The position numbers and the translations under genes were made by a program. 64,000 bases of DNA from Acheta domesticus (lineage: Eukaryota; Arthropoda; Insecta; Orthoptera; Gryllidae). Positions within the stretch are counted from its first letter, which is position 1; each line of letters begins with the position of its first letter. The DNA is taken from positions 145,335,216 through 145,399,215 of the forward strand of contig JAHLJT010009436.1 of assembly GCA_031308135.1 (NCBI GenBank), written 5' to 3'. Below are positions 23,420 to 35,959 of this stretch, one piece after another. The notes under the pieces are model-generated. The model saw only the letters and a list, made by a program, of their open reading frames with translations, had not been told where the DNA came from and ran no database searches.

Positions 23420-24195
23420 GACACGATTTCGTTAGTGTTATAACGGGAACAAATTTGGTGAAAAGTTTTAGGGGTTGCGTTTTTTAAGAAAGTCGTGTAT
23501 TACGTGTTGCACATGACTAGATCAGAAATTTCCGCTAAAAGGAAAGAGACTGGAGAAAATTTCCATAATTTTTTTCCATAATTAATTAAATGCATTGATT
23601 TCAAATTTAAAATATAGTATTACCCAAAACCCGTTTTAAAATGTCTTTACCATCGAGCCCTTCACCCATATGTGTATCTAGTGTGTTCGTGTGCACGTGT
23701 GTTCGTGTATATAAGGGCATTTCAGGGGATAAATATTTTTTCATGCTTTCAAGAGAGATCGTATTTATGTTATAAAAAATATACGTTAATGGAGAAAGTT
23801 CTTTTAGAGAATGAAAGGTCAGACGATATAAACAGCATCCTGTATTCTAGAAGTCTTATCGCTTTGACTACCAGATATCGCTATAACTTCTGGATTAAAA
23901 AAAAAGAAGTTCAACAGAGTATTCGTATTTTTCGAACGTGTAAATTTTTTTTAAAAATATTAATGTCCGAGAAAAATGTATACTGCGATATTTTCGTGTT
24001 AAAAAGAGTCATACAGAAAAGTTAAGAAAATGTGTGTACAAGCATGAAAGTAGGTAAATAAATGTTTACGTATATTTTGTGTCCCGAGTATCAACATGTT
24101 TCCGTTTAATAAGTTTATCATCTTTTGCAACACCCAATGATTATTAAAGAGATCTCCTACGCCGATAACACGTTCAGTCTTCATTGGCTCCGCAA
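23420..24195. other. AT-rich DNA, nothing assigned
   Basis: A 117-codon plus-strand frame (23672-24025) looks like chance AT-rich sequence. No repeat or domain recognised. Confidence 0.4.
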
Positions 24196-24199
24196 GGCC

Positions 24200-24409
24200 C
24201 TGCCTGTCGGCTGGTGACGCGCGCTTGTTTGCGAGCAGTTGAAGCAATGTCCGCAATGAACGCTCATATTCAGCGCGGCCCTGGATCGCGGCCAGCGCCA
24301 AACAAGCGTCAATCCCGCGCCGCGCCGCGCGGAAATAGAAATTTCGCCGCCGCGCGCCACCCGGGAAGGCCCGCTTTCTTCCCGCGCGCTTGCCGCCCCA
24401 AGTGGCTAC
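24200..24409. other. GC-rich segment
   Basis: CpG-rich DNA with CGCGCCGCGCCGCG-type runs, ending at the left end of the transposon at 24410. Confidence 0.45.
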
Positions 24410-25541
24410 TAGGACTGCGACATCGGTGTTGATGTTTTCAAAACATCCATGTTTTTATAGAAACATCGATGTTTTAAACATCGATTTAATGAAACCGATG
24501 TTTTAAACATAGGATGTTTTCAATTTAAAATATGAAATAATCACTGGTGAATTCACTTTCATTTCATTTGTTCGAACGAAGTGATCACTGTTTATTCTGC
24601 CTTCATCAAGCCCTCAATGTCTCCCTCCAGAGATCCTGATATTTTCTTGCCTTTCCTTCTCTATCTCTCAGAGAGGAGGTCAACGCATGGGCAGTAATCT
24701 TAGGACTTCTCCCTTCAGATTGATGAATGATTCTGGGTGCTACCAAGATTATTAGTCCCATAAGTGTGTGCATGTGAGGCGGCAAGGTCCCTGTTGAATG
24801 GCGAGGTTCGGCGCCGATCTATATGTCGGCTAGCGGAGTTTTCCCTAAATAGATAACTCCCACCAGCGGGGCATCGCCCCAGCTGGGACAAGCTCTACTC
24901 TCACGCTGGTCTCCCGGCATGTGTGGTAGTTCAGTGCATATAAGTGTTAGAGTGTGTAAGTAAGGGGTGAGGATAGAACGAGGAAGAGCAAGGAAAGATC
25001 GCGCTGGGTCCATGAAAGTTTAGGTTAAGGAACTGTCTTAAGGAACTGTTCCGGCATTCGCCTGGCGTTAACCGGAGAAACCACGGAAAACTACTGTTCA
25101 GAGCTGCCGGTCGCTAGAGTTCTCCAGTCAGCGTCGGAATTCGACCTAGCTCTATAGCTAGTGTCGAAAATCCTGCCACCGTCGGGACTCCAACCCCAGG
25201 ATCTGCCGGTCAGAGGCTAATGCAGTGACATCAATTGATGCCCCTGGGCCACCTAAGCCAATCCTCCTTCTTCCCTCATCCTTCTATGACTTGATCGCTG
25301 AGACTTTCAAACTTGGTTTTAATCATTCTTACTTCCTTTTAGTTCGTTGTGTGTTACATTTTAATTATAAATTAATAAGTCACGGTGTTTATCAAATTAA
25401 ATTCTTCACCTCAGAAACGTAAATTTTAGTGGTTACTTAACCACTTTTAAAAACATTGATATTTTGTGTTGATGTTTTATTATTCTCGTCGATGGTTTAC
25501 TTTTGAAACATCGATGATTTCTTGTCGATGTCGCATTCCTA
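24410..25541. mobile_element. hAT-like DNA element, 1132 bp, with a nested SINE
   Basis: The left end TAGGACTGCGACATCG and the reverse complement of the right end, TAGGAATGCGACATCG, are inverted repeats with one mismatch. Inside both ends are palindromic motifs of the type AAACATCGATGTTT (about 24440-24520 and 25455-25520), which suggest subterminal binding sites. The flanking 8-mers GTGGCTAC and GTGACGGT match at only four positions, so the target duplication is decayed or absent. Removing the SINE (24718-25260) leaves about 590 bp with no transposase, so this is a non-autonomous, MITE-sized element. Confidence 0.7.
24718..25260 (-). mobile_element. tRNA-derived SINE, copy 1 (minus strand, nested)
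   Basis: Read on the minus strand it starts at 25260 with TGGCTTAGGTGG, which resembles a tRNA A box. About 50 bases on is a B-box-like GGTTGGAGTCCCGAC, then a body with GGCAGGATTTTCGACACTAG. It continues through a conserved ~400 bp body to a tail ending in ATCAATC. Near-matching flanks, CTTCTCCCTTCA (24706-24717) and CTTCTTCCCTCA (25267-25278), may be a decayed target duplication. It is homologous to 47252-47690, 52595-53101 and 62862-63373. It lies inside the hAT-like element, so it inserted after that element. Confidence 0.85.
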
Positions 25542-25549
25542 GTGACGGT

Positions 25550-27820
25550 GTGAGAGGAAAGTATGTGTCCGGTTGTTGTGCTGCAAGTGGGACGAAGTGG
25601 AATTGTAAATTTTCCCGAATTTGAATCCCAAAGCATACCGGAATCCCTCTAATCTCAAATCTTTCTTGCATCTATCTTATAATAATTGTAATAATTCTGC
25701 TTACAAAAATACCGACAGAAATTAATAATTAAATCCAATAATAATAAATTTAAACAAAGCTGGGAAAAGGAAATCTCCCAAGATGGAATATTTCTCAAGG
25801 AATTCGCAGTAGGTTTCACTTCTATTCAGTTAGTACTCTATTAGAACTCAGTAGTATGTGAAAAATCATTTATTGTATTTTACATGAATATTTTAATCGT
25901 GTTTGAGTAAAAAATTCAGAAGAAAACAAAGGTTTGGAAGCATTAGAGATGGCTGTGTCGGCAGTCAAGAGGCCGAAGTGTCTTGATTCCGTTTTTTGGT
26001 GATCGACAGGACGCCAAAGAAAGCGACTGAGTGCTAGTGAAAATTAGTATTTTTCTGTTGATGTAACTTTGTGTCATGTAGGCTACTTTGATAGAATGGA
26101 GATAAGGAGTGTTTCTCTGGAGACATGTTTACCAAATATTTTGTGTATTCTGGTAAAACTAATGTTCCTTTGATCGTATGTATCAGTATTTTTTCTGAAC
26201 AGTACTTTCACATAATAAAAAGTTTTACACATATAAATATTAACAAAGTTTATATTTAGATAATGATTGTGTGGTATGTTTGCCAGTAGTAGCACTAATT
26301 TGTTGTCTTTTGTTTCAGGTGAGTATCAACATTTTCTTGAAGTCGCTTGCTAATGTGGTGAGTTTAAACTAGATTATTGCAATGTCATTTTCGTAAAATT
26401 TTCGGAGATGTAAATCAGTGATGTGTTAACGTGGGTAAAGTGAAATTTTTTTAACTACTGATTAAGCAATAATATCTCACATTCCACAGTCTGCGCTTGA
26501 AATATTTGCTTCTTGTTTCCAAGCGAAGGAGCTGTCTTTCCTGCTACACTCGACTTTGTTACGTGATTCTGGAAGTTACGAATGCAGATGAATGAATGAA
26601 TTTCTTTGCTGAGCTACTTGGTGTCCGCTCGGGTTACGTAACCAGATTTGGGGCATGCACCGACAATTTTATAAAAGTCGTTTGAATAACTCTATTAACT
26701 ATCCACTATTTTGAAAGATAAGGATATGAAGTGAATGAGAAATAGTATCCAAGTTCTGCTTTCGTTGTTTTGAAGTTATCTCTCCTGCATTTTTATTGGT
26801 ATATCATGACACTTGGTACAATTTCAGGAAATTGGAAGAAAATGTAAAATATCGCCTAAAACATTATTAAAAATTTAATGTTGGTGTTACTTTCTGAAAA
26901 TTTTACGTAGTCTTTCAAGTATGGTTCCCAAGTCAGCCTACTAGTTATTCGTTAACTCTTAGAGGAAAATCTCTCGTGAATCGCAGCTGTATTTCGTGGC
27001 CAGTGAAGGGTTCTCCATTGTTTCTGTTGAATCCTTCACATTATTCTCGTTAGAAGCTTACTTATTTTAATGATGTTGGGTATTTGCAGCAAACCTCGGA
27101 CTCCATATTTGCGAGTTTTCTATCCATTGACATGGGATTACAGCAAACTGCCTGGCAGAGAAAAGGGCAGAGGTAGAGTAAGGATGCATGTCGACCAGGG
27201 ACAATTTTATCAGTGGTAGTGAAATTGCAAGAAATTTTCAAAGGTGCCTTTTATACACAATCATAATAAACAAATTGATAGCATTTTTTGGAAACATTGT
27301 TACGGAATTCTTGGGGGAAAGTTTTCTTACATTTTCTTGAGAATGGTGAAAGGTGTGGACAATTCATTTACACTGTAAATGCAGCGTTAGTTCATGTAAG
27401 TTGTGCAACTTCCAAGCTGCATAGCTATGAACCCACAGTATTAGGGAGGATTATTCATTTCGAAAAAAGTTTTAGCTCGCAACCCCTCCATTCGCTATGC
27501 GCCTGGTAGATGATGTAAATTGCGAGCCTTTCAGATTTGTTGACATTTGAAATGTTTAATTTAATATGAATTATGACCTAATTAATAATTAATTTCAACC
27601 AAAAATTAAAAAAACATGTGATAACAGATGTTAAAAGATGGTGTTGACGACTTCACACCAAGCCGTGCGCTCTATTTGACAAAGAATTTAAAACTTATAA
27701 AGGTGTACTTTTTCAACTAATTACAGACTAATTTCAACCGCAAATAAAAAGTATCGCCCCCAAAGCAATCATAGAAAAAATCGCAGTGGAAAACCGAGGG
27801 TGCTGATTTACCTGCCAGTG
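25550..27820. other. AT-rich DNA, nothing assigned
   Basis: Mixed to AT-rich DNA with only short frames. The phrase TTTTGTTTCAGGTGAG near 26308 resembles a splice acceptor directly followed by a donor, but no coding exon context was found. Confidence 0.4.
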
Positions 27821-27834
27821 TGGTAATGGTGATC

Positions 27835-28320
27835 GGCCTCAGTATCACCTTGCGGCCTTCGCGGTGGCAATGGCGGTGGCGGTGGCGCGGTGCCGCAGCG
27901 CGCGGGAGACTGGCCGCCGGGGCCCGCAAAGGCCAATATTTGAGTACTTTCACTGAACCGAAGCTGACGGCGACGCGGGCAAATACAGAGCCATTAGGGG
28001 CATCCACTGCGTCGTGACGCCGAAAGCGCCCGGCTCGGCCCGGCCCGGCCCGGCCCGGCCTGGCCCGGCGCGGCGCGGTGAGGCGAGGCCCATCAATTTC
28101 GCAACGTGCGAGCCCACTTCGCTGGGAGGAGCGTGTGAGCGGAGCAGACCGGAGCGGAGGCGATGCGGCGCGGCGCGGCTCCGGCTGGCGCGCCCAGGGC
28201 GGGCGAGGGCCGCGCGGGGGTGGGGAGCGGCCAATCCATTTGGCGCGCGTGCTTCCGCAAAGCCTTCTTTGGATGCGGGGACGTCCGCGACCCGTCCAGG
28301 ATCATCCCGCCCGCGCTTTT
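27835..28320. other. GC/CpG island with (GGCCC)n
   Basis: CpG-rich DNA with CGGCCCGGCCCGGCCCGG repeats at about 28032-28070. Frames on both strands encode only alanine/arginine/proline/glycine-rich peptides. It could be a promoter-type island, but no gene start is supported. Confidence 0.6.
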
Positions 28321-28399
28321 TCTTTTTCTTTTTGTCTCTTCTTCTCTAAATTCTCACCTTCCGCACGCCGGCCTGACCGTCCTCCCCCACACTCCATGA

Positions 28400-29030
28400 A
28401 TCAGGTGAAAGAAAAAAGTGGAAGATTGTGAACAAAAAATTTTATCATAGACTTGTTAATGCCTGGTAATAACAGAATCCCTCATTCTCAAATGTTCCTT
28501 CAAAATTAAAACATATCTCATATTTTTAAAACATTGATGTAAAAATAATTAGTTAACCTCTAAAATTTAGGGGGGAATTGAATTTGACACTTATCATGTT
28601 TGTTCATTTATAATTATAATTTAACTGTCAAAAACTAAAAATAAGAAAAAAGAACTACACTGAATCTGAAAGCATAAGCGCTCAGAGTCATCTCAAGGGG
28701 GTGAGAGTTTTTGCAGTTCTCCGTAGATGGATGCAGGAAGAAGGGGGAGGCCCTACACCTATTGCACATGCGTTGGTCGTCTCTTTGCGTGCGAAATTCG
28801 AGGAAAAGTGTTGCAAGTAACAGGACATTGGGGTATTCTTTTGGAGGAATGAGAGTCTGTCTGCTCGATGAAGGTAGTATAAACAGCGTTCTCTTCGTTC
28901 TAATAACTGAACTAACAGTGGTATTATCAGTTATTATATCATTTATTACAAAATTGTGATTACAGAACTCTTTCATTCACAAACAAAACATTGCAAATAA
29001 ATCCAGTACAAAATCAATATTAAAAATCCT
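28400..29030. other. AT-rich DNA, nothing assigned
   Basis: A 113-codon minus-strand frame (28635-28976) has no recognised domain and overlaps an 82-codon plus-strand frame. No mobile element was recognised apart from the end that follows. Confidence 0.4.
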
Positions 29031-29039
29031 TGACTTTAA

Positions 29040-29120
29040 TTAATCAATGTTTAAACATTGATGTTTTTATAAAAAAAACATAGATGTTTTGAAAATATCA
29101 AGATCGACGTCGCATCCTTA
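29040..29120. mobile_element. Solitary right end of the same hAT-like family
   Basis: The segment ends in CGACGTCGCATCCTTA, which resembles the right end at 25526-25541 (CGATGTCGCATTCCTA). It is preceded by AAACATTGATGTTT-type palindromes like those inside that element. I did not find a matching left end, so it is a fragment or a much-diverged copy. Confidence 0.5.
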
Positions 29121-29124
29121 CTTG

Positions 29125-31580
29125 CTGTGGGTGATTCGAGTCAAATGCTATGGAATAATGTGTTCTGTACGCATACAAGGAGTACAACGTTTTTTAAACA
29201 CTTTCTTTATCACTGTGCATTTCATAACATCGTTGCTGAGCGATGTCAAAATAACGAACCAGAGCCTCGAATGATACGATGACAAGTTATGACAAATAAC
29301 GGCCTGTTTATTTCAGACTATCTAAAACAGTTCACCCGTAGCAAGCCGCTCATTTGAGTCAGTTTCTTTTATTTACAAGTTTAAAAGTATATCGCTGGAA
29401 TTTGTTCTCCTAAATCCGTACATCCTGTCGGCTCTCTCATACTATTTTTATTTTAAGGGAATGGTTTACGGAAACGAATTCGCTCTTGTGGTTCTCAGTG
29501 TACCGTGCATCCCACGTTGAGGGCTGGTGGTGTTGTGTGGGTGGCATTCTCTAGGCATCGCGAGTAAAGACGATCTGGCAAGGCGCCATCTGCGAAGAAG
29601 AGCGAAGCCTACGCCGCTGCCACTTCCTTCGTCCACTGCCGCGGCGGACTTCGCTCGCTGTCCTGCATTCGTAGGAGCGATCTCAGCGCTTTATCGTCGT
29701 GCGACTGCATTGCACAACTTGCTGCATCGCTGCAGAGCAATTGTACTTTTACAGGGAGGACAATGAACACATATTATATAGGAAAGGGGATGTTTGAGAA
29801 CTCGTGCAATATTAAAAGGAAAAGAAAGGTAAAAGTATAGACAATAGAATAACCGTTTACTGAAGCAACCTTAAGGTAAATAAACACTATATGACGAAAG
29901 TGTTCAATGAAAATTAATTGAATGTCAACAAAATATATGTCAACTTATATGAGTGGTCTTAAAAGATCGTTTGAGTTCATTGAAAGATTATTTTGTCATC
30001 ATTAGCTGCACACTTCCTTCGAGAATTAAAAAATATTAATCGATATTATTTTCCAACTGTACGTCAAGGACATACAATAAGGACATGATCCTTAAGTGAG
30101 CATTGGTGATATTTATGAATTGCCTCTGTCTGTTCTCGGTCACATTTTTAATTACTTATTTAAGTTCTGAAAAGTCTTGGAAGAAGCAAGTAATCATGGA
30201 CGGATGTAAGTGAATTTTTTGTCTAGCATCTTTGCCAGAACCCGACATCTTCACATTCTATCGCTTGTAAAATGCCCTATTGGCTGTGGCCCTGAACTCT
30301 GATTTATTGGTTATTGGTTTGGTTGAACTATTAGATCCACGTTCTCCTTACGTCAAAGAAATGGTCTGTTAATTATGTGAATTAGAGTTATAGTCGATTT
30401 TAGGGAGCAGAAAATGACTCACGAAGTGTCGGATCCCATTAAAACTTTCGGATGCGGTATTCATAATGGAGCCTAGTCATTTGCCTTATCGAGCAGACGC
30501 GTCAGTTGCTTTTAAGGCTCCTCCCCTCCGAAGGCCGAACTCATCACTCGGAGCGGCGCATGGGAGAGTGTTCTAAACGCCAGTGCCCCGCTTCGCCTCT
30601 TTTAAGATTGCAACGCTGTTTTTCCTTCACGTTCTGCGTTGCCCCTGAAATCCAAGGAATAAATCTGGATAATGTAAAGGCCGACATGTTTTCCCAACCG
30701 TGTATTTACTCAGATTTATGACTAATTCTGTGATGCCTTGTTAGTTTTTACACAAATTTTTAATTAACGATAATTTGCTTGCAATTAATAGTTGTAAATT
30801 AAAATATTTATATTTATACAATATTATTCATGTAATTAAAACCAGTCCATTAAAATTACGATGTTCATGTTACGAGAATTTCACGAATGTATTGTACATT
30901 AATTTTTTCTCTTTGAATATTGTTAGATACACACACACACTCACAAAATGCGTACACAGAAGAATATCTAATGCATGGATACCCAGTGCAGTGCTTCTAA
31001 AGGCACTTAAAAATAATATCTTCATAGGATGATTATTTTCTTTTCCCAGAATTTGTACGTATTTACGAACTGTAGCTCCAGTGTCGTCTATCTCCCGTTG
31101 CCTCCAGACGTAACCCAACTCGCTCCGCCTGACCCGCGCCACCTGTGCCTCCCATTGTGTTCGCCTCCCGCTCCTCGTTCCATGCCTCATGCAGAGCATG
31201 TAAATCCGCACCTGGGTATGCCGCCCTTTAAAATTAATAAGTAAATAAATGGGAACAAATTTTGGGGTCCACTCGCAAAGTAGACATAAAAGCAAATATT
31301 TCTTTCAAAAAGTGAGTAATGCGTAGTTCACATTTCAGGAATTTAAAAGAACAAGTGCTAATAAAAAGACCTTCTAAGAATTCTTAAAGGAATGAGCTTA
31401 ATTAAAATGACTCCGCTATGGTCTTAAATATGAGTTAGTTAAATTCACCAACGTTCGATAAATCTGTTAACGAGCTTTCTCTTCGAATAGAAAAGTCATC
31501 TGATTTTAGATGCAGGCTAATTGCGAAAGGCCTTATGCTACTTTTAAAAATTCAGACACTGATCAAATCACCACTCATCA
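29125..31580. other. AT-rich DNA with one GC-richer patch, nothing assigned
   Basis: 29530-29760 is richer in G and C and includes a 79-codon frame with no known domain. A short (AC)n run lies at about 30930. No gene was recognised. Confidence 0.4.
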
Positions 31581-31589
31581 TTCTTCTGC

Positions 31590-31800
31590 CTCCGTTATGA
31601 TATCGCTTGCTCTTCAACCCCCTCCTTCAACCTCTCACTCATCTATCCCTCCATCTTCGTCTCCACCTCCATCGTCTTTCACACCTCTACTTCCACCACC
31701 CCTACTTCCCATCACCTTCCCCACATCCATCTCTCACATCCTCTCCCTTTCCCCACTTTCCCAATCTATTCTCCCACCTTTCCTCCACTTCTTTTCTCCG
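31590..31800. repeat. Pyrimidine-rich tract (CTTCCACC-like)
   Basis: About 200 bases with almost no G on the plus strand, built of CTCC, CATC and TTCC motifs. The proline/serine-rich frames that cross it reflect composition. Confidence 0.6.
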
Positions 31801-31829
31801 CTTCCGCATCATGGTCGTGGGCGTGCTTG

Positions 31830-32780
31830 AATTATTTCAAGAGGCACTACCCATGTGGTCTCCGCGCGCCCCGCTGTCCTGCTTTACCCTTATTGGAACG
31901 GTAAATAACGTCATCCACCCCAACGGATTTATCGGCCTAAGTCGATTAGTTCGCCGATACATCCACGCGAAAAATAACGAATATAAATTGCGAAAAGAAA
32001 AATCCCTGCATCGAAATTCCGTGAAAATTGTTTCTTTGTGTGCTTTTATGAAATATTTGCAAACACTCTGAGACTAATGATTCAGATATTTTTGTACGAG
32101 GGGCTCTCTGTGATTTATATTCTTGCGACATTTATTGCCGTACTGAGCATTTTTTAGTATTTTTCTTTCGTAGATTTATCGTTACTTGCAAGAGAAAATT
32201 TTACAATTTGTACAGTCGAAAGCATTACGTCTCGGTTATGTACGTTTAATTTCCATGAGTGGTAATGCCTTTAGAGAGTGGAGCTAGTAATTGATTCTTT
32301 ATTAGACTTCCCTGAACCCCAGGCGATATAATCGGCTGGAAAGAAAAGTTTTCGACTTTCCTTCAAAGTTTGCATTCAAAGACTGTTCTCCCAAGACGAA
32401 GACGAACAATATAATTGCAGTTGTGGTAGCTAATAATTTGTAGATTTATATTTAGACCCGAGCCATGATGGCGAATTTTCAGTCACAAAATTAAACTTCA
32501 GAAGTGCTGTTTTTATTAATATTTGATCTTGATTATTTTTCTGAAAATTAAGTTTTTTCTTTGTTACACCTGTACTACAAAGTATTTATGCCGAAACATC
32601 TGTCCAATCTTTATTATACCGAAAGTCCCCATGTTTCAAAAAGAAGCTTTCCCTCCGGCATTAATTTTTACTTTCTCATATATTTTATTATTATCTTAAG
32701 TCACGTGACGGTCATTTGTCAGTGATGTGTGCATTTGCTGTGTTTAATGGCGGTAAGCAGTATGGATCAAGGGGAGAGCG
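31830..32780. other. AT-rich DNA, nothing assigned
   Basis: No gene, RNA or repeat recognised. Confidence 0.45.
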
Positions 32781-32789
32781 GGAGGGCCG

Positions 32790-33280
32790 ACCGATACTAA
32801 TAGGCTCGCTGACGACGCCGGTGGGCGGTGCAGCAGGTGGGCCCTGCATCAGTGGCTGCACCTGCGTCTGAGGGGGCCGCCGAGTAATTGCGCGCGCGGG
32901 AGCGGGCAGTCGGCGGGGGGCGCGGCAGGGCGGCGTTGGCGGCGGGGGTGGGATGGCGTGGCGCAGCCGCCGTCGCATGTCGCGGCGTCGCACGCGACTG
33001 TCGGTCACCAATGGCGTGCGCGCGGACCCGACGCCCGCCTTCCGTCCGGCCGCGGCCCGTGTCCCCGCCCCCGCCCCCGTCCCCGCCTCCGCCCCCGTCC
33101 CCGCCCCCCGCCCCCGCCACCGCATTCGCTCCCCCTCAGACCCGCTCGCGCACCTTGCCTGGGCTCAACGACTCCACTCCCCGCTTCCGTTCCCTTCGCT
33201 GTTGCCGCCACCACCTCCACCACCCTTTCCGTCCGCGCCGCCACCGTTTCCCCTTCCGCCCCTATCCCTACCCACTGTCA
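32790..33280. other. GC/CpG island with (CCCCCG/CCCCGT)n
   Basis: A CpG-rich island whose centre, 33060-33120, is a CCCGCCCCCGTCCCCGCC-type array (G-rich on the minus strand). Frames of up to 263 codons run across it on both strands and extend into pyrimidine-rich flanks. They give proline-, arginine- or glycine-biased peptides with no recognised domain. Confidence 0.6.
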
Positions 33281-33289
33281 ACATTTCCA

Positions 33290-34970
33290 ACCGCGCTCCT
33301 GCCTTATTCCTGGCCCCGCTCCACCTACCTCCGCTGGTCTGAACTTCCGCAGATCGCCACAGCCACTACTTCGTCTCGAGATTTTTGTGTCCGCTTCTTC
33401 GGCATCGCAGCGTTGCTTCCCGTTTCTGTCGGGGTCTTGGCACCTTGCCTTTTCGCCCTTCCGCCTCCATATATCGGACTTTCGTTCTTGTTTCACCGTC
33501 AGTCTCCCAGTTCCTTTGAAGACCCCCCCTCCTCTTGTATTCCTGCCAAACACATCAATTATTTCTCACCATTGCCACTGTCCTTCGTGGGCTTGGCGGT
33601 TATAATATGCTTTCTGACACCAGTATCGCACTATACATCATTGTCTCAAATTGTCTGTGCCATTCCCGCGGCATCATGATACATTAGCAACTTACGTACC
33701 TCCTACGATTTTCTCGAGGCTCGTGGACGCGAGCCAGCGAAGAAACCCGGAATAAAGATCGACGTTGCAGCTGTAGGCAGCGGAGGACATAAAGCATCAT
33801 TCTCAGGCTGACTTCACGCTGTGGGGCTGTTACTCTTACCACACACAAAATGCGCCCGCACGAGCTATACTTGCCTGCCAGGAAAACCCGGCAGTCTTGC
33901 AAGCACGAGCAACTTCCGCTGACTCTGCTTTTATTTCCCCTCCAAACTCAGAAAGGGGGATTTCTAACCTGAACGAAGGAAGTTAATGTAATTATTGCAT
34001 TCTGAAGTAAATGTGATTAAGAAATTAAAATACTTTCCATTCAAAATGTTAAATTCTACTCTGGATTGAAAAGTTCGAATATTAATGATAAATTGCATTT
34101 TAATGGATAATTCCTTTCCTTTAGTAAAGAAAATGGGAATTACCAACTCTAAATTTTGGGGCAATAACTGTTGAATAACTTCTCCTAAAACATTGTCACT
34201 GTTAGATATTCAGTAAGGTACCGCCACCGCCGAAAAATATTTGCAACTATCACTTCTAAACTTCACGGCACTTGCTCTGCACGCAGAGCCTGGTACTCAA
34301 GTAAGCTAGTTACCTTGCCCGAGACCTTGAAATACTTGCCTTACCATCACCTTGCCCATGACCCTGCTGTATGGAGCCGCTTCGTCCTGCATGAAATCGT
34401 ATGTCGAACATCATCATCTAGAAATCCTTTGTATTTATCAATCTTTACATTCAGTTCTCAGATTATTATTCTTTCTACCACACCTGGCTTATTATAGAAA
34501 TATGTCCAGATCTATTAGTTGGATATTTTTCTAAAACTCAGATTATTGAGAATTCGAAATTGGCAACCGAATCTGTTGTTGAGATACCAACAAATTTAGG
34601 TGTAGTAGTAGTAATTTCTGTAACAATGAGCTCGTGAACAAGAATTTACTTGGATTACTTCCCTGTTTCCATTATTTAATATTACCCTCAGTTTCGAAAC
34701 AATTTTGTTGCTCTACTAAAAAATAATAAAGCTATTCTTGAGATTTTGTTTGGGAAATCGTTCCCGTTCAGTCAGAACACTAACAGACTTCAAATTACAT
34801 TTCCGATGGCAGCTTGAGTTCGGCAGCATGCTTCAACACAACAAAAAAACATTTTATCCAGTGTTGTTAACTTGGCGCACGTTTTCATTCGAATAGCGTG
34901 CGTAGCTCGTAAAGCGTGGCTTTGACAATAGGTCTCAAAGGAGCTCCTAGGAAATGTACTTGTCTCCTTC
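33290..34970. other. Pyrimidine-rich then AT-rich DNA, nothing assigned
   Basis: 33290-33680 continues the long plus-strand frame from the island, but without a known domain. The rest is AT-rich with short frames only. Confidence 0.4.
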
Positions 34971-34974
34971 CCTA

Positions 34975-35285
34975 CAGGCGTTGCCGGCTGCCTACGAGAC
35001 CTGTCCCTCTCTTCTGGCTGCTCCGCCGCCGCGCCCCGCCCCCTGGCGACGCTGTCGCTGCCACGCAACGCCCTTGAGCGCCGCAGCGCAGCGGGGCATT
35101 GTGTGTCGGCGACGGTGGCGACGCTTTGCGGAATACGACACCCCTATGCGGCAAAACGCCCGCGACTCCATTCCACGCGCCTGCCACTGACTGCTGCTCG
35201 GCCTCGGCGACGAGCCGCTGAGATGCGGCTCGCGCGCGCGTGTGACTGCGTGACTGAAGCGCGCGTGCTGGGAACGCGAAGCAGT
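34975..35285. other. GC/CpG-rich island
   Basis: A sharp GC-rich patch with CGCCGCAGCGCAGCG-type motifs and short frames on both strands. No product recognised. Confidence 0.5.
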
Positions 35286-35403
35286 TAATGACGTTCTCGA
35301 TGTCTGTGTTTAAGTCAAAACATTAGATGATTTTAATTGTTCTTCTTTCTGACGCTTTGTATTATCGAATGTGGGCGTAAAGAGTCCTATTAGTGTAAAA
35401 ATG

Positions 35404-35423
35404 ACTCTCTCTCTCTCTCTCTT
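35404..35423. repeat. (CT)n microsatellite
   Basis: A pure dinucleotide run of about nine CT units. Confidence 0.9.
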
Positions 35424-35931
35424 GGTCTCAAATTCAATATAAAACACTTAATATGTGTCTGTATTGAAACCAGGTTAATTTCCCCTTGTCTTTTTCAACT
35501 TTTTTGTCATTTGTGGACAAGATATTTTAAAATTTAAAAAAAAACAAAAAAACAATTGAGTTGCACGCAAACCACCTCTAATAAAATAAAAGAGCAAAAA
35601 AAAAATGTTTTCGCAATGGATGCTAAGAAATGATTCGAAACTTACCGACTCACTTAACTTACTTAATTGCTGCCAGGAAAGGAAGTAATTCTAATGTGTG
35701 CTCAATAAATTTAGCGAGACAGAAAGAAATTCTCTTCTTGAAATGTTAAAGGTAATCAAGTACAACTATTTACACATGAAGTACTGTGATGGAGGAAATA
35801 ACTTATTATTTTTATTAGTTCTATTTTTTAAGAATATCGTTTCGTCTTTTTGTCAATTTGGATGAAATATCTTTCAATTTTCCAGTTCTGTTTCTTTTCT
35901 CTCTAACTGCTCTTGTTTTCCCCCTCAAACT

Positions 35932-35953
35932 TTCTTCTTCTTCTTCTTCTTCT
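35932..35953. repeat. (TTC)n microsatellite
   Basis: About seven TTC units in a row, in a pyrimidine-rich context. Confidence 0.9.
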
Positions 35954-35959
35954 CGTTCT

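Noticed and set aside
26300..26330. TTTTGTTTCAGGTGAG as an exon boundary
   Set aside because: Acceptor and donor motifs touch each other, with no exon between them and no coding frame nearby.
32888..33679. 263-codon plus-strand frame over the 33 kb island
   Set aside because: Proline/arginine-biased composition from CCCCCG repeats, competing frames of similar length on both strands, and no recognised domain.
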